Positions 1-7,855 of a stretch of 64,000 nucleotides of DNA are shown here, one piece after another (the stretch's first letter is position 1; each line of letters opens with the position of its first letter). The position numbers and the translations under genes are program-made. This DNA is from Streptomyces megasporus (GTDB lineage: Bacteria > Actinomycetota > Actinomycetes > Streptomycetales > Streptomycetaceae), in NCBI RefSeq assembly GCF_000718985.1, contig NZ_JODL01000010.1:62001-126000 (forward strand). Reading direction: 5' to 3'. Under the pieces are notes generated by a model that worked only from the letters and a program-made list of their open reading frames with translations, made no database searches and was not told the origin of the DNA.

Positions 1-221
1 TCGTGCTCCGCCTCCAGACGGAAGCCCGTGACTCCTCCGGCGTGACGTATCGCGTTGGTCACCAACTCCGAGACGCCCAGCAGTACGGCGTCCACGTCCG
101 CCTGATAGGCACCCGGTTTCTTCGCCCGCAGGAACCCGCGCGTGATGTCCCGCGCCCGTTCTCCGGACTGCGGGGGACGGATCGACAACCGTTCTCGAGA
201 CCGGTCCCTTCCTCCACGCAT
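1..221 (-). CDS. ATP-binding protein, anti-sigma/HATPase family (partial)
   Basis: The 73 visible residues, starting at an ATG (219-221) preceded by AGGAGGA, match the N-terminal half of the small single-domain HATPase_c proteins that are abundant in Streptomyces. The N-box ELVTNAIRH lies at residues 52-60 and would bind ATP-Mg; the G1 and G2 boxes lie beyond the window edge. Members resemble SpoIIAB/RsbW-type kinases that bind sigma or anti-anti-sigma factors, and many sit beside XRE/DUF397 pairs as here. The partner is not evident from the sequence. The gene continues past position 1. Confidence 0.85.
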   Translation of the reverse strand, partial: MRGGRDRSRERLSIRPPQSGERARDITRGFLRAKKPGAYQADVDAVLLGVSELVTNAIRHAGGVTGFRLEAEH

Positions 222-628
222 CGGTCCTCCTGTCTCTTCCGAACCTCGTGTTCCGTCTGCCCTCTCGGGCCGGGGCCGAACGCGACCGGACGCGGTTGTT
301 TCCTTCGCCGGAAGCGCCGGCGAGAATGCGACGTTCCCACGGGGAGCGCCGCAGGACACCCCTCGAAGGGCGCGGGAGAAGGGATCGGGGAAAGAGAGCG
401 GACGCCATGGGCCCGCGAGGAGGGAAATGCGTGCGTGCCGGGAGGGAAAAGATCGCCGCCACACCGGCCGGGACCGCCTCCCAACCGCTGTCGCGCCGGC
501 CGGGTGCGCACGGGCGCGCGGGTGAGCGAGGGGGTTCCGAACCGTGTCCGACGCCTGCGGAGCGTGTCACCGTCCGGAGACCGACGCGGCGGGGCCACCC
601 ACCACGTGGACACGGCCGGACGGCCGGC
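222..628. other. 407-bp gap, no gene seen
   Basis: The stretch between the partial ATPase gene and the DUF397 gene is GC-rich. Open frames crossing it give arginine/proline-rich translations without recognisable domains, so I call no gene. It probably contains the promoter of the leftward ATPase gene and the 3' end of the DUF397 transcript. Confidence 0.5.
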
Positions 629-832
629 TCAGCGCAGGTGGTCGAGGAACGCCCTCCATGCCTCCGGACCGATCCCGAGCACCGGCCCGGAGGGCCGCTT
701 GCTGTCGCGCACGGGAACCACGCCGGGGACGTTGTCGGCCACTTCGACGCACTCGTTGTTGCCGCCGCTGTACGTGCTGCTGCGCCACTCCGCACCCGAC
801 AGGTCCGGCGTGCTGTGGCGTGTGCTCTTCAT
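629..832 (-). CDS. DUF397 domain protein
   Basis: A 67-residue protein that is almost entirely a DUF397 domain: the typical SSTYSGGNNECVEVA stretch is followed by VPVRDSKRPSGPVL and a terminal AWRAFLDHL helix. Such proteins are encoded next to DUF5753-containing XRE regulators (whiJ/abaA-like clusters of Streptomyces) and are thought to modulate them, in some models as toxin-like partners. The ATG overlaps the stop codon of the upstream XRE gene in an ATGA arrangement (829-832), so translation is very probably coupled and the two proteins are made together. Biochemical function is not known. Confidence 0.9.
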   Translation of the reverse strand: MKSTRHSTPDLSGAEWRSSTYSGGNNECVEVADNVPGVVPVRDSKRPSGPVLGIGPEAWRAFLDHLR

Positions 833-1713
833 GGTCTGTGCTCCTTGGCCCTGCGGTGGATGACGGCACGGGACTCCACCGGAGAGAGCGCGGATGTGCG
901 TGCGGCGTCGAACAGGTCCCGGTATCGGGCGACCTCCGCCTCACGCTCAAGCCACATGGAGCCGGTCGGGTTGTCGGCCAACACCACGTCGAGCGCTCCC
1001 TCTTCGGGAAAACCCAGCACTACGTATGGGCCGAACATACTCGCATGGGCGCCACGGGAGAACGGCATGACCTGGACGGTTACGTTGGGGCGCTCGGATA
1101 CGTCCAGAAGGTGCTGTAGCTGCGCCTTCATCACCTGTGGTCCGCCGACCTGTTGGAGGAGTACGGCTTCCGAGAGCACAGCCCAGAGACGCAGCGGGGA
1201 GTCGCCGCTCAACCGCTCCTGGCGGGCGATACGCACCTGCACGAACTTCTCGATCTCGTCTGCTGTCTGCCACTGCCGTGAAGCGACGGTCACGGCTCGG
1301 ATGTACTCCGGTGTCTGGAGCAGTCCGGGCACAAGTTGCGCCTGGAAGGTGCGGATGGATTCCGCCATCGTCTCCAAGGCGATGTAGTCGCGGTAGGTGT
1401 CCGCGAGGACAGAGCTGTACTGGTTCCACCACCCCTGCCTGCGACGGCGGTTGGCCTTGCGAGCCAACGCGGCCAGGCGATCGCGCAGTTCGGCGTCCGA
1501 CACCTGGTAGGCGTGCAACATGGCCGTCAGGTCGGGGAGTCGAACTGCCACCCGACCGTTCTCGATGCGGCTGATCTTGCCCTTGGTGCAGTCGAGGGCT
1601 TCGGCCGCCTGGACGGTGGTCAACCCCGCTGCTTCTCTCAACCGGCGCAACTCGTCTCCGAGCTGGCGGCCGAGAACGGTGGATGGGTTCGCGGTGTTGC
1701 TCTTCGTAAGCAT
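829..1713 (-). CDS. XRE-family regulator with DUF5753 domain (WhiJ-like)
   Basis: A 294-residue DNA-binding protein. An N-terminal helix-turn-helix spans about residues 17-73 (TKGKISRIENGR in the recognition region), followed from about residue 100 by the DUF5753 ligand-binding-like domain with its hallmark VPGLLQTPEYIRA at 128-140. This architecture is that of WhiJ and the Scr1-type antitoxin-like regulators. The ATG at 1713 was chosen because the HTH begins soon after; longer frames have no family resemblance. It is co-transcribed with the DUF397 gene by a 4-base overlap and divergent from an ATPase gene, the usual three-part arrangement. Confidence 0.92.
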   Translation of the reverse strand: MLTKSNTANPSTVLGRQLGDELRRLREAAGLTTVQAAEALDCTKGKISRIENGRVAVRLPDLTAMLHAYQVSDAELRDRLAALARKANRRRRQGWWNQYSSVLADTYRDYIALETMAESIRTFQAQLVPGLLQTPEYIRAVTVASRQWQTADEIEKFVQVRIARQERLSGDSPLRLWAVLSEAVLLQQVGGPQVMKAQLQHLLDVSERPNVTVQVMPFSRGAHASMFGPYVVLGFPEEGALDVVLADNPTGSMWLEREAEVARYRDLFDAARTSALSPVESRAVIHRRAKEHRP

Positions 1714-1913
1714 GTCGACACGTTTAGCAGAGCAACGAGTCTCGCGTAACAGCATTAATCCGAAAGAGGGAACATCGACACCATCTGCATTGGAAACGTT
1801 GCAAGCTGGCGTGGTGCGCGTACATGCTGCGGGCCTTGGACGCCGGCGTCCCGCTGACCAACGTGCCTTCTCCGTGCGGAACTCCGGTTGAGCGTCGATT
1901 CCTGGGGGCTGTC

Positions 1914-2606
1914 GTGGCCGAACCGAAACAAGTCGCTTTCCGCCTTCCTCGCCGTCGGAGCAGCGCTCCCAGAGCACGGGCGATGTTGCACGCAGCGTTG
2001 GGGGAGTGGCGCATCGATCAGGACGTCGTCGGCACGGCGGAGCTGGTGCTGTCGGAGCTGGTGACCAACGCCCTGCGGGTGCGTGTGCCGCGTGACCGAC
2101 AGGTGGGCGTGCGGATCGCGCACTCACGGGAGGACGGTCTCCTGCGACTGGAAGTGAGCGACGCCGGGGCGGGCCGGCCCGAGGTGCGCAGGCCCGCCGT
2201 GGACGAGACGGGCGGGCGCGGATTGCTCCTCGTGGAATCGCTGGCCCACCGCTGGGGCGTGGAGGTGCGCCCCCACGGGATCGGGAAGACGGTGTGGGCC
2301 GAACTGAAAGCCCCGGACCTGACCGCCGAACCCGTCGAACGGGAGATCGCGGCGGTGACGATCCAACCCGGCCAGCAGGTCAAGTTGTGGGGGCTGTGGC
2401 AGACGGTCCGCAGCGCCCGTGGTGAGCGGTCGCCCCTGGGCGGACTCGTCATGGTGCTGGGCTTGGACGACGGTCCGCCGCTGCGCGTGGACGCCGCCGA
2501 ACCGCTGACCGTACGGGACGGCGAGCCCGAGCGAGCCACCACCGGTGAGGAGACGCCGCCGGCCACGGAGGAGCGGCCCCCGCGAGAGGCGCCACGCGGG
2601 AGGTGA
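1914..2606 (+). CDS. ATP-binding protein, anti-sigma/HATPase family
   Basis: HATPase_c protein divergent from the XRE regulator. The N-box ELVTNAL (about residues 48-54), G1 box VSDAGAGRP (81-89) and G2 box GGRGLLLV (100-107) are all present, followed by GKTVWAE, so ATP binding is expected. The C-terminal 100 residues are an extension ending in a Pro/Glu/Arg-rich tail. I prefer the GTG at 1914, preceded by GGGGG and giving the usual spacing to the N-box; an ATG at 1824 in the same frame (260 residues) has no visible ribosome binding site. With its neighbours it forms a whiJ-like cluster; its target is unknown. Confidence 0.85.
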   Translation: MAEPKQVAFRLPRRRSSAPRARAMLHAALGEWRIDQDVVGTAELVLSELVTNALRVRVPRDRQVGVRIAHSREDGLLRLEVSDAGAGRPEVRRPAVDETGGRGLLLVESLAHRWGVEVRPHGIGKTVWAELKAPDLTAEPVEREIAAVTIQPGQQVKLWGLWQTVRSARGERSPLGGLVMVLGLDDGPPLRVDAAEPLTVRDGEPERATTGEETPPATEERPPREAPRGR

Positions 2607-2610
2607 CGCG

Positions 2611-2645
2611 CGACGGCCCGCGCCGAAGAGAGGCGCGGGCCGTCG
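2611..2645. terminator. bidirectional terminator hairpin
   Basis: A perfect 14-bp stem (CGACGGCCCGCGCC and its complement) with a 7-base loop lies between the convergent ATPase and muramidase genes, so it can serve both. Confidence 0.8.
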
Positions 2646-2693
2646 GTGCGAGGCCGGGAGCGCGCGGGAGGCGTCCCCGCGCACGCGCGGCGG

Positions 2694-3881
2694 TCAACTG
2701 CCGATCAGGGCCTGCCAGGTCATCGGGCCGACACTGCCGTCGACGGCGAGGCCCTTGGAGGACTGGAACGACTTCACCGCGGAGAGGGTCGCCGGGCCGA
2801 AGCTGCCGTCGACGGCCAGCGAGTAGCCCTTGGAGTTGAGCTGGGTCTGGACGGCCTTCACCGCGCTGCCGGTGGCGCCGGACTGCACGGTGACGATCAC
2901 CTTCGACCAGGTGGCCGGCCCCGTGATGCCGTCGGCGACCAGCCCGTTGGCCCGCTGGAAGGCGGTGACCTGCGAGGTCGTGGCCGGTCCGTAGCTGCCG
3001 TCCACGGTGGTGGCGTAGCCCCGGGCGTTGAGCAGGTACTGGAGCGCCCGGACGTCCACGCCGGTGCTGCCGGACTTCAGCACCGGCCAGGCCGGGAGTT
3101 GGGTGCCGCCACCGCCGCCGCTGCCCAGGTTGGCCATGGCGCGCAGCTCGGAGAGCGAACCGCGGAAGACGTTGAGGTCCACGTTGCCGCTGATGCCGGA
3201 GACCGAGCCGGTGTCGCTGTACTGCCAGAAGGACCAGGAACGGTTCGCGCCGGGGATGGCCGCCGGCTCGTTGGAACCGCTCTGGTAACGCGGCTGCCAC
3301 AGCGGGGTCGTGGCGAAGACACCGCCGTTGCCGCCCAGGCAGTCGTCCACGAACCACTTGGAGGTGTAGACGATCGGGGTGACCCCGAAGGCGGACTTGA
3401 TCTTGTTGATGAAGGTGCCGATGTGCGTGGTGGTGGCGTAGGCGGGGCACGCGCCGTTGTGGTGCTCCAGGTCGATGACCGGGGGCAGTTGGCCGGCGGC
3501 CTTGCCGGTGTAACCGGCGCCGCGCAGGGTGGCGATGAAGTGGTCGGCCTGGGCGCTGCCGGTGCCCTCCGCGTAGAAGTGGTAGCCGGAGTTCATCAGC
3601 CCGGCCGCGGCGGACGCCTTGAAGTCCTGGACGAAGTAGGGGTCCACCCAGCCGGTGCTCTGGGTCGCCTTGTGGAAGACGAACTTCTGCCCCGAGGCGG
3701 CGACGCTGTTCCAGTTGATCGCCGAACCGTGGTTCCAGCGGCTGGTGTCGATGCCCTTGACGCTGTAACTGCTCGGATAGGCGGCCTGGGCCGGGGCGGT
3801 GCCGGCCAGACCGAGGGCGACGGCGGTCGTCGCGACGACCGCGACGGCCCGTGCGGACAGGCGCGTGAGGGGGATGCGCAT
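2694..3881 (-). CDS. secreted GH25 muramidase (lysozyme) with two peptidoglycan-binding domains
   Basis: A 395-residue exported enzyme expected to cleave the N-acetylmuramyl-beta-1,4-N-acetylglucosamine bond of peptidoglycan. The Sec signal peptide ends near APAQA (about residue 33). The GH25 domain runs from KGIDTSRW (D45) through VIDLEHH (D137, E139, the acidic pair of the family) to VDLNVFRGS. Two PG_binding_1 repeats follow at about 265-325 and 335-395, each with a YGPAT/FGPAT or VGPMTW turn. The ATG at 3881 has GGAAGG upstream and precedes the signal peptide directly. The gene is monocistronic and convergent with the ATPase gene. Role could be cell-wall turnover or lysis of competitors. 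Confidence 0.93.
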   Translation of the reverse strand: MRIPLTRLSARAVAVVATTAVALGLAGTAPAQAAYPSSYSVKGIDTSRWNHGSAINWNSVAASGQKFVFHKATQSTGWVDPYFVQDFKASAAAGLMNSGYHFYAEGTGSAQADHFIATLRGAGYTGKAAGQLPPVIDLEHHNGACPAYATTTHIGTFINKIKSAFGVTPIVYTSKWFVDDCLGGNGGVFATTPLWQPRYQSGSNEPAAIPGANRSWSFWQYSDTGSVSGISGNVDLNVFRGSLSELRAMANLGSGGGGGTQLPAWPVLKSGSTGVDVRALQYLLNARGYATTVDGSYGPATTSQVTAFQRANGLVADGITGPATWSKVIVTVQSGATGSAVKAVQTQLNSKGYSLAVDGSFGPATLSAVKSFQSSKGLAVDGSVGPMTWQALIGS

Positions 3882-4318
3882 GACCTTCCTTCGGTGATGC
3901 CCCGTCTTCTCCCGGGGACATGCGAGCCGTTCCACGGCGGGGAGTTGACGGGTACGGGAAAGCGGCGGGCTTTCTCCGCCGCCGGACGCAGCGGCGATCA
4001 TTCCGGAAACGAAGGGCCTCCGGTAGTACTGCCGGTGAATTTTTCTACGCGCATTGACTCGTCAACCAGTCGAATCCCGGGGAGGTGTGGAGACGCCACA
4101 GGGACATGTCCTGGCAAGAGGGGACGCACGGGGGTGAAGAAGCAGAGGGGCGGCCTTTCCGTCCTCTTTCTCGGTTTCTCGGTTTTCTCGGTTCTCGGGT
4201 TTTCTCCTCGCGTGGGCCGCCGTGTCGCTCCGTCGAGCCCGGTGGGGGCCAACCGCACTGAGGAGTGGGCGGGTTGGGAGGATGCGGCGGCACCGGCCCA
4301 CCGGGGGAAGGAACTTCG
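3882..4318. other. intergenic region with two palindromes
   Basis: No gene is evident in these 437 bases. Two palindromes stand out: CCGGTAGTACTGCCGG at 4020-4035 (one mismatch pair) and TTGACTCGTCAA at 4054-4065. The second contains a TTGAC that could be a -35 element in either direction. They may control the leftward muramidase gene, but no full promoter could be assigned. Confidence 0.4.
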
Positions 4319-4399
4319 ATGAGACCCGCGCGCACCACGTCGCCCGCCGTCACCGCGCTCGCTGTCGTCGGCCGCGCCGTCGGAACGGCCGGCGCGTGA
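4319..4399 (+). CDS. possible 26-residue leader peptide
   Basis: A short ORF starting at ATG 4319 has a strong purine-rich site (GGGGGAAGGA) six bases upstream. It encodes 26 residues with a hydrophobic centre (VTALAVVGRAV) and its stop codon overlaps the GTG start of the next ORF (GTGA, 4396-4399). This suggests it is translated and couples translation of the downstream gene. No homologue is recognised; it could instead be the N-terminus of a protein broken by a frameshift. Confidence 0.35.
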   Translation: MRPARTTSPAVTALAVVGRAVGTAGA

Positions 4400-4716
4400 G
4401 CGCCCGCCGGCGGATCGTCGCCGTCTGGGCGGGGCTGTGCCTGGCCGGGGTGGTCGCCGCCTCCGCCCTCGACGCCGAGCCGGACACGGGCCCGCCGGCC
4501 TCTCCCACCGGGGAGCCCACTCCGACGGCCACGGACGCCGTCGACTGTGAGGAGATCGCCGACCACGTCGCGCGGTCCCGAGCCGAGGCCGAGCGGGAGC
4601 GGCGGGAAGCGCTCGACCCGTCCGCGGACCCCGTGGTCCGGGACAGGGCCTTCGCCACGATGATGGTGGTGCCGGAGGAGTGCCTGGGCGTGCTCGAAGC
4701 GCGCGGCCTGATGTGA
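4396..4716 (+). CDS. small membrane-anchored or secreted hypothetical protein
   Basis: 106 residues from GTG 4396. A basic start (SARRR) and a hydrophobic segment (about residues 6-24) form a signal anchor or signal peptide; a Pro/Thr-rich linker follows, then a charged helical region beginning VDCEEIADHVARSRAE and ending with a VVPEECLGVLEARGL motif. The two cysteines (CEE and EECL) could pair outside the cell. The family is not recognised. Start is supported by overlap with the preceding short ORF rather than by its own ribosome binding site. Confidence 0.6.
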   Translation: MSARRRIVAVWAGLCLAGVVAASALDAEPDTGPPASPTGEPTPTATDAVDCEEIADHVARSRAEAERERREALDPSADPVVRDRAFATMMVVPEECLGVLEARGLM

Positions 4717-4817
4717 CGCCGAGGCCGGCGCGCACATCGGTGCCGTGCTGCGGGAGGGAGGCGGCGGGGAACGGAAGGCGCCCTGGCCTCCGGGGCGGGG
4801 CGCGGCCACCGGGGTCC

Positions 4818-4823
4818 TAAGCT
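4818..4823 (+). promoter_or_regulatory. -10 element of a probable leaderless promoter
   Basis: TAAGCT lies seven bases before the GTG at 4830 and no Shine-Dalgarno sequence is visible, as expected for a leaderless mRNA. A -35 element is not clear. Confidence 0.4.
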
Positions 4824-4829
4824 TTCCGG

Positions 4830-5909
4830 GTGCCAATCCCCTTCCACACCGCACCCCACGCCGACGAGGAACTGCGCGGCGCCCTCGCCGGTCTGCTCGA
4901 CGGGCTGCCGCCGCGGCAGGCCGCCGGCGCCGTCGAGCGACTGATCACCCACTACCGGGGAAAGGTCCCCACCGGCGCGCCCGTGCTGCGGGACCGGGCG
5001 GACGTGGTGGCGTACGCCGCGTACCGGATGCCCGCCACTTTCGAGGCCGTCCGTGCCGCGCTGGGCGCCCTCGCCGACCGGGCGCCCGGGTTCGACCCGG
5101 CCGACCACCTGGACGTGGGCGGGGGGACGGGCGCGGCGGTGTGGGCCGCCGCCGGGATCTGGGGCGACGGAGGGGAGCGCACCAGGGCGACCACCGTCCT
5201 GGACTGGGCCGAGCCCGCCCTCGCGCTGGGCCGCGAGCTGGCCGGGACGTCCCGCTCGGCCGCGCTGCGCGCCGTCGAGTGGCGGCGCGCGCGGATCGCG
5301 CCCGGCGGGGAGCTGCCCGCCGCCGAGCTGATCACCGTCTCCTACGTGCTGAACGAGCTGACCGAGGACGCCCGGCACGGTCTGGTCGACGCCGCCGCGG
5401 CCTCGGGACGCGCCGTGGTGATCGTCGAACCGGGCACGCCGGCGGGCTACGAGCGGATCATCGAGGCGCGCGGGCGGCTGATCGACGCCGGGCTGCGCGT
5501 CATGGCCCCCTGCCCGCACGGCGACACGTGCCCGATAGAGCCCGGCTCGGACTGGTGCCACTTCGCCGCCCGCGTCGGCCGCTCCTCCCTCCACCGGCGG
5601 GTGAAGGGAGGCTCGCTGGCGTACGAGGACGAGAAGTTCTCCTACGTGGCGGCCGTCCGTCCCGAGGTGGCCGGCACGGCCGCCGGGGCGCGGATCGTGC
5701 GCCGGCCGCAGATCCGCAAGGGCCAGGTCCTCCTCGATCTGTGCGCCGGACCGGACGCCCGGCGCGGCGGGCTGCGGCGCGAGACCGTCACCAAACGCCA
5801 CGGCCCCGCCTACCGGGCCGCGCGGGACGCGGACTGGGGCGAGGAGTGGGACGGCGGACGGGACGACGGGCGGGACGGGGAGCGGGACGCGGGCCGGGAC
5901 GAGGCGTGA
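4830..5909 (+). CDS. Rsm22-family small-ribosomal-subunit assembly protein / methyltransferase-like
   Basis: A 359-residue member of the Rsm22 family (related to mitochondrial METTL17), which associates with small ribosomal subunits during assembly. The Rossmann SAM-binding glycine motif LDVGGGTGAAVWAA is at about residues 92-105. The family cysteine cluster CPHGDTCPIEPGSDWC is present (C228, C234, C243), matching the iron-sulfur-binding cysteines described for eukaryotic relatives. The last 25 residues are a Gly/Asp/Arg-rich low-complexity tail. Whether bacterial members methylate rRNA is unsettled. Starts at GTG 4830. Confidence 0.85.
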   Translation: MPIPFHTAPHADEELRGALAGLLDGLPPRQAAGAVERLITHYRGKVPTGAPVLRDRADVVAYAAYRMPATFEAVRAALGALADRAPGFDPADHLDVGGGTGAAVWAAAGIWGDGGERTRATTVLDWAEPALALGRELAGTSRSAALRAVEWRRARIAPGGELPAAELITVSYVLNELTEDARHGLVDAAAASGRAVVIVEPGTPAGYERIIEARGRLIDAGLRVMAPCPHGDTCPIEPGSDWCHFAARVGRSSLHRRVKGGSLAYEDEKFSYVAAVRPEVAGTAAGARIVRRPQIRKGQVLLDLCAGPDARRGGLRRETVTKRHGPAYRAARDADWGEEWDGGRDDGRDGERDAGRDEA

Positions 5910-5939
5910 GCGCCGCCCCGACCCGCGCCGGGGCCGGTG

Positions 5940-6749
5940 TCAGGCGCGCAGCTCCGCCGTGCAGCACTTCACGCTGCCGCCGCCCTTGAGCAGCTCGCTC
6001 AGGTCGACGCCGATCGGCTCGTAGCCGCGTTCGCGCAGTGGCTCGAACAGCCCCACCGCCGCCTGCGGCAGCAGCACATGGTGCCCGTCGCCGACCGCGT
6101 TGAGACCAAAGGCGCGGGCGTCGGCCTCCCCGGCGACGATCGCGTCGGGGAAGAGCCGGGCCAGCACCGCTCGGCTGCCGGGCGAGAACGCGTCGGGGAA
6201 GTACATCACCGCGTCGTCGCGGGAGTCGTCCAGGACGCACAGCGCCGTGTCCAGGTGGTAGAAGCGCGGATCGACCAGGTCCAGGCCGATCACCGGGCGG
6301 CCGAAGAACTCCTGCGCCTCGGGGTGGGAGAGCGGGCTGCTGCGGAAGCCGCGCCCCGCCAGCAGCCACGAGGCGGTGACGGCGAAGTCGCCCTCGCCCT
6401 CGTTGATGTGCTCCGGCTCACGCACCTCGGCGAAGCCGTGCGCGCGGTACCACCGACGGTGCGCGGCGGCCTCCCCGGCCCGCTCCGGGTGCGCGAACCG
6501 GGCGCCGAGCACCCGGCCGTCGACGACGAGCGCGCCGTTGGCGGCGTACACCATGTCGGGCAGCTCCGGGTCGGGGACGAGCTCCTCGACGGTGTGGCCC
6601 AGCGAGCGGTACAGGTCGCGCAGGTGTTCCCACTGGGTGACGGCCAGCCGGAGGTCCACGGGCTTGGCGGGGTCCATCCAGGGGTTGATGGAGTAGGTGA
6701 CCCGGAAGTGTGTCGGTGGACACATCAGATAGCGGCGGGGTGCGTACAC
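5940..6749 (-). CDS. ddaH: dimethylarginine dimethylaminohydrolase-like amidinotransferase-fold enzyme
   Basis: 269 residues in the guanidino-group-modifying superfamily. Conserved residues include D65 (LPDMVYAANG), E119/D121 (NEGEGDF), H165 in FYHLDTALC and the C-terminal nucleophile cysteine in GGGSVKCCT (C262). The arrangement fits dimethylargininase, which hydrolyses methylated arginines to citrulline and methylamines; related activity on other guanidines cannot be excluded. I chose GTG 6749, which has GAGGAG six bases upstream and gives the usual YAPRRYLMCPP N-terminus; the longer frame from 6872 lacks similarity. Cytoplasmic; stands alone and is divergent from the next gene. Confidence 0.85.
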   Translation of the reverse strand: MYAPRRYLMCPPTHFRVTYSINPWMDPAKPVDLRLAVTQWEHLRDLYRSLGHTVEELVPDPELPDMVYAANGALVVDGRVLGARFAHPERAGEAAAHRRWYRAHGFAEVREPEHINEGEGDFAVTASWLLAGRGFRSSPLSHPEAQEFFGRPVIGLDLVDPRFYHLDTALCVLDDSRDDAVMYFPDAFSPGSRAVLARLFPDAIVAGEADARAFGLNAVGDGHHVLLPQAAVGLFEPLRERGYEPIGVDLSELLKGGGSVKCCTAELRA

Positions 6750-7056
6750 GTGGGACTCCTCACAGGATCGCTGTGTGGTGGGAGATGTGCGCTGTGTGAG
6801 CAATGGTCCACCCGGAGCCCCGGAACGGCACCGCCCGGAAGGCGTTTCCTCGACGGCGAGGCCCGGCGTCATACGGGCGGAGGAGCCTTATCCGGCCAAG
6901 TTGGCGCATACAAGGACCCCCCGGTTGCCGAACGGTCTCGGGGAGGGAGCAGGATGGACAAACGGTCATCCGAGATCCGTGGATTCCGCCCGGCAACGGG
7001 CGCTCGGTTCCGTACCCTCGGAAAACACACGGTCCCGGTCGCGAGTGAGGCGGTAC
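6750..7056. other. divergent intergenic region
   Basis: About 307 bases between the leftward amidinohydrolase gene and the rightward primase-domain gene. It must contain promoters for both. A GGATG-N10-CATCC inverted repeat lies around 6951-6970. No coding sequence is evident. Confidence 0.4.
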
Positions 7057-7794
7057 ATGGAACGCGAAAGCAGATTCTCCCGGTGGCTGCGGCGACGCTC
7101 CCGGAGCACCGCGCGCACGATTGCCGCGCAGGAGGCGGCCCGCCTCCGCGAGGATCTGCTGCTGACGGCCGCGGCGGCGGGCTTCCCGCTGGCGCCCGCC
7201 GCGCACCCCGAGGGGTACGGCTGCTCCTGCGACCGGATCGGCTGTCCGACCCCCGGACGCCACCCCGTCTCCTTCGCCTGGCAGACGCAGGCCACCACCG
7301 ACCCCGAGCAGATCGCCCGCTGGGCGAGCAACCAGCCCCTGGCGAACTTCGTCACGGCCACCGGCCGCACCCACGACGTGCTGGACGTTCCCGTGGGGGC
7401 CGGACGGGCCGCGCTGGAGCGGCTGGAGGCCGAGGACGTGGAGGTCGGGCCGGTGGCCGTGTGCGGCAACGACCCGTGGTCGGGCCGGATGCTGTTCTTC
7501 ACGGCCACCCGCGGCACGCCCGACGACGAGGACGAGTGGTGGCCGTGCGAGCTGGACTGCCATCCCGAGACGCTGGACGACCACCCCGGGCTGCGCTGGC
7601 ACTGCCGCGGCAGCTACGTGCTCGTACCGCCGTCGCGGCTGCCCGGCGACGATCACGGCCCCGCGGTCGGCTGGCTGCGCGCCCCCGAACGTCCGCTGCC
7701 CGATCCGCTGACGCTGCTGGAGGCCCTGACGGACGCCTGCGCCGCGCACGCCGAGGAGCAGCCGGAGCAGCCGGCCCCGTGGCCGGTGCGTTGA
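7057..7794 (+). CDS. bifunctional primase/polymerase N-terminal-domain protein
   Basis: 245 residues beginning at ATG 7057 with GAGG six bases upstream. After a basic N-terminus the sequence matches the prim-pol N-terminal domain proteins common in Streptomyces: GFPLAPAAHPEGYGCSCDR, a CPTPGRHP motif, and PLANFVTATGRTHDVLDVP where catalytic prim-pols carry an acidic DxD-like strand. The C-terminal portion has GSYVLVPPSRL. It is far shorter than replicative prim-pol proteins and carries no helicase, and the acidic catalytic residues are only partly apparent (HDVLDVP), so the role is uncertain. Stands alone. Confidence 0.75.
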   Translation: MERESRFSRWLRRRSRSTARTIAAQEAARLREDLLLTAAAAGFPLAPAAHPEGYGCSCDRIGCPTPGRHPVSFAWQTQATTDPEQIARWASNQPLANFVTATGRTHDVLDVPVGAGRAALERLEAEDVEVGPVAVCGNDPWSGRMLFFTATRGTPDDEDEWWPCELDCHPETLDDHPGLRWHCRGSYVLVPPSRLPGDDHGPAVGWLRAPERPLPDPLTLLEALTDACAAHAEEQPEQPAPWPVR

Positions 7795-7805
7795 AACGTG
7801 CCCGC

Positions 7806-7833
7806 ACGGCGCCGCCCGTGTCGCCGGCGCCGT
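7806..7833. terminator. bidirectional terminator hairpin
   Basis: An ACGGCGCC / GGCGCCGT stem of 8 bp with a 12-base loop sits between the convergent primase-domain and lipoprotein genes. Confidence 0.55.
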
Positions 7834-7855
7834 CCGCGTGCCGTGGTCACTCGCG

